Assembly: GCA_964525945.1 (NCBI GenBank)
Contig: CAZGKX010000018.1
Coordinates: 1-39,583, forward strand
Source: CAZGKX01 sp964525945
GTDB lineage: Bacteria > Pseudomonadota > Gammaproteobacteria > Legionellales > Legionellaceae
Direction: 5' to 3'
Length of the DNA: 39,583 bases
Below the pieces are notes generated by a model. The model was not told the origin of the DNA. It ran no database searches and was given only the letters and a program-made list of their open reading frames with translations. Below, piece after piece: positions 1 to 6,845 of this stretch (positions are counted from its first letter, which is position 1; each line of letters starts with the position of its first letter). The position numbers and the translations under genes are program-made.

Positions 1-458
1 GAGTTTCGATGTCGCATGATGTCTTGTATAAGGGCATGCTTTTGATTGCTAGAACGTCTTGCGGTATTGGGTTCCATGTTTGTCATGCGTGTAACAAACA
101 CGTCATAGTCAGCGTGATGTGCTGCTTGAAGTTCTTGGGGTATTTCAATCGACTCAAGTGTTTGCGTGTCATGATTGGCATAATACCAATGGAATCGATT
201 ATCAGAGTCCTTCCAGCAAATCACACCATCTGGATTTTTTAAGAGTGCACGTCGGATAGTCTTGGTTTCACCATATACGTCGAAACTATTTGTTACATTA
301 CAAACGGTTGCATATTGTGGTGGATGCTCTCCTGTCACCATCACCAAATCAGCGCCACCTCGATCTCTTGATGCTTGATGCTCTTGCCATTGTGCAAAAA
401 ATTTTTCACGTTGTTCTGCTGGAAGATGTTGTGCAAAATCATTCACCTGCATTTGCAT
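1..458 (-). CDS. unknown protein, 5' part only (runs off left edge)
   Basis: Reading the minus strand from the ATG at 458 gives an uninterrupted frame of 152 codons to the window edge, with no stop inside, so this is the N-terminal part of a longer gene. The protein starts MQMQVNDFAQHLPAEQ, is hydrophilic, has a glutamine/glutamate-rich helical start and then a stretch with tryptophans and aromatic residues (VICWKDSDNRFHWYYANHD). There is no signal peptide and no membrane segment. I do not recognise a family. The frame stays open upstream to a TAA at 543-545 but holds no ATG or GTG there, so 458 is the best start; no good Shine-Dalgarno is seen, and GTG at 446 is an alternative. Codon use looks like that of neighbouring genes. 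It is divergent from prfB. Confidence 0.6.
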   Translation of the reverse strand, partial: MQMQVNDFAQHLPAEQREKFFAQWQEHQASRDRGGADLVMVTGEHPPQYATVCNVTNSFDVYGETKTIRRALLKNPDGVICWKDSDNRFHWYYANHDTQTLESIEIPQELQAAHHADYDVFVTRMTNMEPNTARRSSNQKHALIQDIMRHRN

Positions 459-642
459 GTCATCATCACAGATGAACGTGATTAACCGCGCTATATGCAG
501 ATATTTACGTATTCTGCATTTCGTAGAATCAACTTCGTTGTTTTAAAGGAATTGCACCCGATTCGATTTGCAATATCTTTCTGGCCACATTTTGTCTTTG
601 CCTGTAGAATATAGCACTAAATTAATGCTATCGGGTGCCTGC

Positions 643-1750
643 ATGTTAGAAGTCAATCAAACCAATCTCACCTTAACCGATTTGGAGCAACGTATTCTGG
701 CGCTTCGGGGGTATCTTTGACTTTGATGTTAAACAAGAACGTTTAGAGGAAGTCATCAGGGAATTAGAATTACCCTCCATTTGGAACAATCCAGAGTATG
801 CGCAGACACTCGGAAAAGAAAGAGCGCAGCTGGAAAGCATCGTTCATCAACTGCAAAAATTAAGCCAGTCCGTCATCGATCTAAATGAATTGTTCAACAT
901 GGCGCGTGCTGAGCATGATGAAAGCACGATGCACGATGTGGCGGTGGAAACAACTGAAATTGAACGCCAAGTTGATGCCCTTGAATTTCGACGGATGTTT
1001 TCTGGAAAAATGGATGACACCAATGCTTTTCTCGATATTCAAGCAGGTTCTGGCGGCACAGAGGCACAAGATTGGGCTGAAATGATGCTGCGCATGTTTT
1101 TGCGTTGGGGTGAAAAGCATGGTTTTCAAACCGAGCTTGTTGAATGTTCGGCGGGTGATGTGGCAGGCATTAAAAGCGCCACCATTCATTTCTCAGGGGA
1201 ATACGCGTTTGGATGGCTTCGCACCGAAACAGGTGTGCACCGCCTGGTTCGCAAATCGCCTTTTGATTCCGGCAATCGTCGACACACCTCGTTTGCTTCA
1301 GTGTTTGTTTCACCTGAAATTGACGATGACATTGATATTGAAATTAACCCCGCCGATTTACGCATTGATACGTATCGTGCTTCGGGTGCCGGTGGCCAGC
1401 ACGTGAATCGAACGGATTCTGCTGTGCGCATCACCCACGCCCCAAGTGGTATTGTTGTGCAATGCCAAAATGATAGAAGCCAACATAAAAATAAAGATCA
1501 AGCCATGAAGCAATTGCGCGCTAAATTGTATGAAATGGAAATGCAAAAGAAACAATCTGAACAGCAAGCATTAGAAGCAACAAAGTCCGATATTGGTTGG
1601 GGTTCTCAAATTCGTTCTTATGTATTGGATCAATCGCGAATAAAAGATTTACGAACCGGCGTGGAAACCAGCAATACCCAAGCGGTGCTGGATGGCGATC
1701 TTGATCAATTTATTGAAGCCAGTTTGAAAGCAGGAGTTGAAGCAAAATGA
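643..1750 (+). CDS. prfB: peptide chain release factor 2 (RF2), made by programmed +1 frameshift
   Basis: RF2 recognises UGA and UAA stop codons in the ribosomal A site and triggers peptide release. The gene is in two frames: 25 codons from ATG 643 to an in-frame TGA at 718-720, then the +1 frame from 719 to the stop at 1748-1750. Together they give 368 aa, close to the 365 aa of E. coli RF2. The anticodon-mimic SPF tripeptide is near residue 205 (KSPFDSG) and the GGQ catalytic motif near residue 248 (GAGGQHVN). An in-frame ATG at 625 is an alternative start, but 643 (MLEVNQ) fits the family better. The stop overlaps the lysS start by ATGA, so the two genes are translationally coupled, the same prfB-lysS order as in many gammaproteobacteria. 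The short first frame must not be called a pseudogene. Confidence 0.97.
705..721 (+). promoter_or_regulatory. prfB programmed +1 frameshift site
   Basis: The sequence CGGGGGTATCTTTGAC contains the slippery CTT codon, followed by the in-frame TGA and a C, with an internal Shine-Dalgarno-like GGGGG just upstream. This matches the known RF2 autoregulatory site (SD-like element, 3-nt spacer, CTT TGA C). When RF2 is scarce the ribosome pauses at TGA and slips +1, reading GAC; when RF2 is plentiful it terminates after 25 residues. Confidence 0.95.
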
Positions 1751-3243
1751 TAGAAGAACATCAAGAAGCACCATTGAATGAAAGCGAAGTGTACCAAATA
1801 CGCAAACAAAAATTAGCGGATATTCGCGAGCAAGGGTTTAATTTTCCCAACCATTTTCGTCGCGAGCATTTGGCCGCTGATTTGATGGTCACGTATGCAC
1901 ATGTTGAAAAATCTGTTCTCGCTGAACAACACGTAAAAGTGGTGGTCGCAGGACGCATCGTGTTACGGCGTGTCATGGGCAAGGCAAGTTTTTTTCATAT
2001 CCAAGACGTGAGCGGTCGCATTCAAATTTACATCAAGCAAAACGATTTGCCCGATGTTTATGAGCAATTTAAACACTGGGATCTTGGTGATATTGTGGGA
2101 GTGCATGGCGAATTATTCATGACCAACACCGGTGAACTCACCGTTCATGCCGAACAATTGGAATTGCTCACCAAATCATTACGTCCTCTGCCCGATAAAT
2201 TTCATGGTCTGGCGGATCAAGAAATGCGTTACCGCAAACGGTATGTGGATTTAATCGCCAATGAAGACAGCCGCAAAACGTTTTTAATGCGCTCTCATCT
2301 GATTCAAGCGTTTCGTCGTTTTATGGACAAACACCAATTTTTAGAAGTGGAAACGCCGATGATGCATCCTATTCCTGGTGGTGCTATTGCTCGTCCTTTT
2401 GTCACTTATCACAACACCTTGGACATGGAAATGTTTTTGCGTATTGCCCCAGAGCTTTATTTAAAGCGATTGGTGGTGGGTGGCTTTGAACGTGTTTATG
2501 AAATCAACCGGAATTTTCGCAACGAAGGTATTTCCACTCGTCATAACCCAGAGTTTACTATGGTGGAATTCTACCAAGCGTATGCAGATTATACGGATTT
2601 GATGAATTTTACAGAGCAACTGTTGCACTACCTTTGCGATGAAGTGGTGGGACAACGCCAAATCACGTATCAAAACCATACCATTGATTTAGGAAAACCT
2701 TTTGTTCGTATCAGTATTCGCGAAGCAATTTTACAATACCACCCACAACTTGCAGCAACTGATATCGCAACCGTTGAATGTTGTCGCACGACTCTGGAAA
2801 AATTAGGGTTTGCCTACCAACAAACAGATGGCTTGGGCAAATTGCAAATGATTATTTTTGAAGAAACCATCGAGCACCAACTCATTCAACCCACATTTGT
2901 CACGGAATACCCTACCGAGGTTTCTCCCTTGGCTAGACGTAGTGAGGTTGATCCGTTGGTCACCGATCGTTTTGAATTTTTTATTGCTGGGCGGGAAATT
3001 GCCAATGGTTTTTCAGAGTTAAATGATGCCGAAGATCAGGCCGCACGTTTTCAAAAACAGGTGGAAGACAAAGACGCCGGTGATTTAGAAGCCATGCATT
3101 TTGACAGTGATTACATCGAGGCACTGGAGTACGGTATGCCACCCACGGCAGGAGAGGGTATTGGTATCGATCGGTTGGTGATGTTGTTTACCAACTCACC
3201 GTCCATACGGGATGTTATTTTGTTTCCTCAATTGCGAAAATAA
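1747..3243 (+). CDS. lysS: lysine--tRNA ligase, class II
   Basis: Charges tRNA-Lys with lysine using ATP in the cytoplasm. The 498-aa length is typical (E. coli 505). An N-terminal OB-fold for anticodon binding lies about residues 60-165 (VAGRIVLRRVMGKASFFHIQD). The class II catalytic core follows: motif 2 near residues 250-270 (INRNFRNEGISTRHNPEFTM) and motif 3 near 470-480 (GEGIGIDRLVML). The start ATG at 1747 overlaps the prfB stop (ATGA), indicating coupled translation. No truncation or missing motif is seen. It is followed by a spacer with short repeats rather than an obvious strong terminator. Confidence 0.98.
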   Translation: MIEEHQEAPLNESEVYQIRKQKLADIREQGFNFPNHFRREHLAADLMVTYAHVEKSVLAEQHVKVVVAGRIVLRRVMGKASFFHIQDVSGRIQIYIKQNDLPDVYEQFKHWDLGDIVGVHGELFMTNTGELTVHAEQLELLTKSLRPLPDKFHGLADQEMRYRKRYVDLIANEDSRKTFLMRSHLIQAFRRFMDKHQFLEVETPMMHPIPGGAIARPFVTYHNTLDMEMFLRIAPELYLKRLVVGGFERVYEINRNFRNEGISTRHNPEFTMVEFYQAYADYTDLMNFTEQLLHYLCDEVVGQRQITYQNHTIDLGKPFVRISIREAILQYHPQLAATDIATVECCRTTLEKLGFAYQQTDGLGKLQMIIFEETIEHQLIQPTFVTEYPTEVSPLARRSEVDPLVTDRFEFFIAGREIANGFSELNDAEDQAARFQKQVEDKDAGDLEAMHFDSDYIEALEYGMPPTAGEGIGIDRLVMLFTNSPSIRDVILFPQLRK

Positions 3244-3246
3244 TCA

Positions 3247-3388
3247 GTACCCACCTGTTCGAAGAAATAATACACCTCCATAAACTTGAGCGGGGTTTTT
3301 CTCTGAACAGGTGGGCACGTCGCTTTGCTCCTTTGCCCCCACGGCCCCATGTAGGGTGGGCAAAGTTACGCGTACTCACCTTTTCGAA
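3247..3388. repeat. spacer element with direct and inverted short repeats
   Basis: Between lysS and ltaE, GTACCCACCTGTTCGAA (3247-3263) recurs as GTACTCACCTTTTCGAA (3372-3388), 15 of 17 positions alike. An inverted copy, GAACAGGTGGG (3305-3315), pairs perfectly with 3250-3260. Inside is a second, nested palindrome: CTTTGCCC (3331-3338) with GGGCAAAG (3358-3365). The lay-out looks like a small non-coding, hairpin-forming repeat element of the REP/MITE kind. It may also end lysS transcription, but there is no clean T-run directly after a stem. Mobility is inferred only. Confidence 0.6.
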
Positions 3389-3476
3389 ATTTATGAGAGC
3401 ACGTTATGGAATGATTTTTTTCTTACTTATCATCAACAGATTATTGATTGTAATGCTGTTATAAACGGAGGTGCCC

Positions 3477-4499
3477 ATGAAAACCATTGATTTACGCAGT
3501 GATACCGTAACTAAGCCCAGCCAAGCCATGCTAAATGTTATGCTGAATGCCGACGTTGGTGATGATGTATTTGGTGAAGATCCTACGGTTCAAAAACTTC
3601 AAGCCATGATTGCCGAACGTGCAGGCATGGAAGATGCCATTTTTGTCCCAAGTGGTACACAATCTAATTTACTTGCAATCATGTCGCATTGCGAACGAGG
3701 TGATGAATATATTGTCGGACAAACGGCACATACCTATTTATGGGAAGGTGGTGGCGCCGCAATTTTGGGCAGTGTACAGCCGCAACCACTCGATTTTGAA
3801 CAGGACGGCAGTCTTGATTTAAACAAAGTAAAACTTGCCATTAAACCGCTGGATGATCATCATGCGCGCACTAAATTGCTTTGTCTTGAAAACACGACCA
3901 ATGGCAAAGTATTGCCCTTGAACTACCTACAGACCATAGCTCAGTTTTGCCAAACCAATGGATTAGCAAGCCACTTAGATGGCGCACGCGTGTTTAATGC
4001 GGCAGTCCAACTCGATGTTGAATTGCACGACATTAGCCAACATTTCGATTCTATCTCCATCTGCTTATCCAAAGGATTAGGCGCACCTATTGGTTCAGTA
4101 TTGTGTGGAACAAAAGACCTCATCAAAAAAGCAAAGCGTTGGCGAAAAGTTGTGGGGGGTGGAATGCGTCAAGCAGGCATTATTGCCGCAGCGGGTATTT
4201 ATGCATTAGAAAATAATGTGGAACGCTTGAAAAAGGATCATGACAATGCTTTACTGCTTGCTGATGGTTTGTCTGAAATTGAGGCCTTGCAAGTGGATAA
4301 AGACGCTTTGCAAACAAACATTCTTTTTATCCAGGCACCTGATGACTACAAAAAATTACACGCCTACTTGCATCAACAGGGGATTCTTTTCCCAAAACAA
4401 GCAAATAAATTGAATTTAATCCGGCTCGTGACCCATATGGATGTGTCCCGTGAAGATATTTACCACATTATCGATACGCTAAAAAATTATTATGCTTGA
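3477..4499 (+). CDS. ltaE: low-specificity L-threonine aldolase
   Basis: A PLP enzyme that splits L-threonine/L-allo-threonine into glycine and acetaldehyde. 340 aa from ATG 3477; the family is about 330-345 aa. The start is fixed by a strong Shine-Dalgarno GGAGGTG five bases upstream; a GTG at 3471 lies inside that site and is rejected. Family signatures are clear: MKTIDLRSDTVTKPS at the N-terminus, VGDDVFGEDPTV near residue 25-35, the substrate-side ENTTNGKVLPL, SHLDGARVFNAAV, and the PLP lysine in LSKGLGAPIGSVLCG at about residue 197, the same position as in E. coli LtaE. Fold-type I aminotransferase family. It ends just before the upstream region of the SGNH hydrolase. Confidence 0.96.
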   Translation: MKTIDLRSDTVTKPSQAMLNVMLNADVGDDVFGEDPTVQKLQAMIAERAGMEDAIFVPSGTQSNLLAIMSHCERGDEYIVGQTAHTYLWEGGGAAILGSVQPQPLDFEQDGSLDLNKVKLAIKPLDDHHARTKLLCLENTTNGKVLPLNYLQTIAQFCQTNGLASHLDGARVFNAAVQLDVELHDISQHFDSISICLSKGLGAPIGSVLCGTKDLIKKAKRWRKVVGGGMRQAGIIAAAGIYALENNVERLKKDHDNALLLADGLSEIEALQVDKDALQTNILFIQAPDDYKKLHAYLHQQGILFPKQANKLNLIRLVTHMDVSREDIYHIIDTLKNYYA

Positions 4500-4543
4500 A
4501 AAAGTCGATGGATCAGCAAATTTTAATCTTGAATAAAAATAGT

Positions 4544-4574
4544 CAAAGTACCGTACATAAAGCATGGTACTTTG
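4544..4574. repeat. 9-bp perfect inverted repeat upstream of SGNH gene
   Basis: CAAAGTACC (4544-4552) and GGTACTTTG (4566-4574) form a perfect stem with a 13-nt loop, 33 bases before the hydrolase start. On the plus strand it is followed by a run of A, on the minus strand by an ATTTTTATT stretch, so as a terminator it would face the wrong way for ltaE. It could be an operator or a 5'-UTR hairpin. Function unknown. Confidence 0.5.
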
Positions 4575-4606
4575 GTAAAAAAAAAGCATTCCAAGGAGTT
4601 ACTATC

Positions 4607-5560
4607 ATGACCACGAACATTCAATGGCATCTAGGCGCGTTGTTTCTCTTTATTTTCACCACAATAACCCATGCAACCTCTTGTACATTTGACATGAGTG
4701 GGGTGGTGAGTACGTCTCATGAGCTTGGTGTGATTGATGTTGAATATATCCAATCAGAATCGTTGCAAATCGCTGCAGTGGATGAAAATAATCAAAGATT
4801 AGGGTATTCCAGCGATCTTTTATATCAAATTCGCAATGAACAAGGTTCAGGTTTTTTTCGCTCAAATCAAATATTGTATGGACAAAGCACCCTTTTCAAT
4901 CGGGTAATTTGGGCCTTTGATCAGTATCCTAAATCAATCGGAAAATACCACCTCATTTCCTACCAAATGAAACGTACCCCAATTTTCAAGCGCTCATTTG
5001 TAACCATTGGTGATAGTTTGACTTGGATGTACGAAGGTCGATATTTGCGGTGCCTATTGCGGGATCAAGGATTGGAATATGATTTCCTAGGCACACATAC
5101 TGATTCGTTTGGATTTGCGCACGAGGGAGCAGGGGGCGAAACTTCAAAAAATGTTTTGGACAGGATTGATTCGATTCCCCCAGCAGATGCTTATTTTTTA
5201 TTGATTGGTACCAACGATTGGGCGTATTCACCCCAAAGCACGGTCGACAATATCAAACAAATTGCTAATAAATTACAAGATAAAAAGAAAGACGTTGTCA
5301 TTTATGTGAGCACTTTATTGCCCGCGGAAGATTATACTGGCCACCAAGAACACAACGATGCAGTGAATGCCATTTTGCGCAAAAATAAATTTGTTTGTGG
5401 GAAATGCAAGTTAATTGATGTGGGGGCTTCTTTCCAAGCGCTGCCTGACGGATGGCAAACTAAGCTTATAGATGGATTGCATCCTAATTATAAAGGGTAT
5501 GTTGCTCTTGCAAAAATTATTGCTTCTTATGTGAATCCAACCCATGAAGAAGAGGTTTAA
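4607..5560 (+). CDS. secreted SGNH/GDSL-family hydrolase
   Basis: Predicted exported ester hydrolase of the SGNH superfamily; the substrate is unknown (lipid, acyl or O-acetyl ester are family options). The ATG at 4607 is chosen because it has an AAGGAG site seven bases upstream and begins a normal signal peptide (hydrophobic GALFLFIFTTITHA, cleavage likely near residue 25). A longer frame from 4496 would bury it. 317 aa. Block I is IGDSLTW with the nucleophilic Ser near residue 136; block III is IGTNDWAY near 200; block V is DGLHPNYKGY near 288 with catalytic Asp and His. A roughly 110-residue N-terminal domain precedes block I and is not recognised. It sits 3' of ltaE on the same strand and converges with nrdB. 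Confidence 0.85.
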   Translation: MTTNIQWHLGALFLFIFTTITHATSCTFDMSGVVSTSHELGVIDVEYIQSESLQIAAVDENNQRLGYSSDLLYQIRNEQGSGFFRSNQILYGQSTLFNRVIWAFDQYPKSIGKYHLISYQMKRTPIFKRSFVTIGDSLTWMYEGRYLRCLLRDQGLEYDFLGTHTDSFGFAHEGAGGETSKNVLDRIDSIPPADAYFLLIGTNDWAYSPQSTVDNIKQIANKLQDKKKDVVIYVSTLLPAEDYTGHQEHNDAVNAILRKNKFVCGKCKLIDVGASFQALPDGWQTKLIDGLHPNYKGYVALAKIIASYVNPTHEEEV

Positions 5561-5570
5561 GATTGATTTT

Positions 5571-5602
5571 GCCATGAATTTCAATGTAATAAAATTCATG
5601 GC
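5571..5602. terminator. hairpin between convergent SGNH hydrolase and nrdB
   Basis: GCCATGAATTT (5571-5581) pairs perfectly with AAATTCATGGC (5592-5602), an 11-bp stem with a 10-nt loop in the short space between the two converging genes. The position fits a shared bidirectional transcription end. There is no strong T-run on either side, so termination activity is inferred from position and stem only. Confidence 0.45.
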
Positions 5603-5633
5603 GTCAATTATTTCAGCATAGTCAGTGGCTTGT

Positions 5634-6734
5634 TTACGCTTCATCATCCCAGCTCAACGTTCCGCCTGCTTGGTATTCGATCACACGTGTTTCAAAGAAA
5701 TTTTTCTCTTTCTTAAGATCAAGCATTTCACTCATCCATGGAAATGGATTTTCCGCCCCTGGGTATTGCTCAGGCAAGCCAATTTGGTTTAAGCGGCGGT
5801 TAGCAATAAAATGCAGGTATTCCTCAAACATCTCTGCATTCATGCCTAGAATACCGTGCGGCATGGTGTCTTTCGCGTATTGATATTCCATGGCGACGCC
5901 GTCTTTGATCAATTGTACAATTTCTTCTTTAAAGGCCGGGGTCCATAAGTGCGGATTTTCAATTTTGATCTGGTTGATGACATCAATGCCAAAATTCATG
6001 TGCATGGATTCATCGCGTAAAATGTATTGGAATTGTTCGGATGTACCCACCATTTTATTGCGGCGTCCCATGGAAAGAATTTGAGTGAAACCGACGTAGA
6101 AAAATATACCTTCAAACACCACGTAAAAAGCAATCAGGTCGCGTAATAAACGTTGGTCATTTTCAGGTGTGCCGGTATGGAAATTAGCATCGCCTAAACT
6201 TTGGGTGAAGGGCAAGGCCCATGAAGCTTTGGTCGCAACAGAAGGGATTTCTCGGTACATGTTAAACACTTCTGCTTCATTCATGCCTAAGCTTTCAATG
6301 ATGTATTGGTAAGCATGGGTATGCAGGGCTTCTTCAAACGCTTGCCGCAACAGGTATTGTCGGCATTCAGGGTTGGTGATATGGCGATAAACGGCCAACA
6401 CTAAATTATTAGCAACCAAGGAATCTGCGGTGGAGAAAAAGCCCAAATTACGCTGAACAATCAACCGTTCGTCTGCTGTTAAACCGTTGGGATCATTCCA
6501 CAACGCAAGATCGGCGCTCATGCTGATTTCATTGGGCATCCAATGATTGGCACAGGCCGTTAAATATTTATCCCACGCCCATGTGTATTTAAAAGGAACC
6601 AATTGATTTAAATCGGCTCGGCAGTTGATGATTTTTTTATCATCCACATGAATACGGCCCGCGCCCATTTCCAATGCTTCCAAGCCTGTAGCACCAACGA
6701 TGGGGGTAGTGCTTTGATAATTTGTGTTTGTCAT
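5634..6734 (-). CDS. nrdB: class Ia ribonucleotide reductase, beta (R2) subunit
   Basis: Houses the di-iron/tyrosyl radical that starts reduction of ribonucleoside diphosphates to deoxy forms together with NrdA. 366 aa from ATG 6734, which has AGGAGA five bases upstream (an earlier in-frame start at 6770 is rejected). Iron ligands are seen as Asp104 (STADSL), Glu135 and His138 (FEEALH), then the second set in FEGIFFYVGF and RDESMHMNF. The radical tyrosine is present (Tyr142, in HTHAYQY), so this is not the Phe-containing class Ic form. The sequence AFEEALHTHAYQYI is like Pseudomonas NrdB. The C-terminal tail (SWDDEA) should dock into NrdA. It lies 111 bp behind nrdA and is expected to be co-transcribed. 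Confidence 0.96.
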   Translation of the reverse strand: MTNTNYQSTTPIVGATGLEALEMGAGRIHVDDKKIINCRADLNQLVPFKYTWAWDKYLTACANHWMPNEISMSADLALWNDPNGLTADERLIVQRNLGFFSTADSLVANNLVLAVYRHITNPECRQYLLRQAFEEALHTHAYQYIIESLGMNEAEVFNMYREIPSVATKASWALPFTQSLGDANFHTGTPENDQRLLRDLIAFYVVFEGIFFYVGFTQILSMGRRNKMVGTSEQFQYILRDESMHMNFGIDVINQIKIENPHLWTPAFKEEIVQLIKDGVAMEYQYAKDTMPHGILGMNAEMFEEYLHFIANRRLNQIGLPEQYPGAENPFPWMSEMLDLKKEKNFFETRVIEYQAGGTLSWDDEA

Positions 6735-6790
6735 ATGTTCTCCTGCTTGCCTGCATGGACGAATAGCCATGCAGTATTGAAATCGGTGTT

Positions 6791-6813
6791 GGGCACTATG
6801 TCAAATAGTGCCC
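6791..6813 (-). other. intercistronic hairpin between nrdA and nrdB
   Basis: GGGCACTAT (6791-6799) and ATAGTGCCC (6805-6813) form a perfect 9-bp stem with a 5-nt loop in the 111-bp nrdA-nrdB spacer. No T-run follows in the direction of transcription, so it is not a standard terminator. It could protect the upstream or downstream mRNA from decay and set the NrdA:NrdB ratio; this is inference. Confidence 0.5.
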
Positions 6814-6845
6814 TGAGGATCATTGGGCCAAGTTACTCCCTGTTT

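Noticed and set aside
9..475. Two plus-strand open frames at the left edge
   Set aside because: They lie antisense to the 152-codon minus-strand frame, are Cys/His-rich in an unlikely way and lack ribosome sites.
643..720. prfB as a pseudogene or a separate 25-aa leader peptide
   Set aside because: The TGA lies in the canonical programmed frameshift signal and the +1 frame continues the RF2 sequence.
4496..4606. Longer start for the SGNH hydrolase
   Set aside because: It would put a charged, unlikely leader before a good signal peptide and ignores the AAGGAG site before 4607.
5634..6734. Class Ic (Phe, Mn/Fe) ribonucleotide reductase, because the motif resembles that of Chlamydia
   Set aside because: The radical tyrosine is present at the expected place, seven residues after the Glu ligand.
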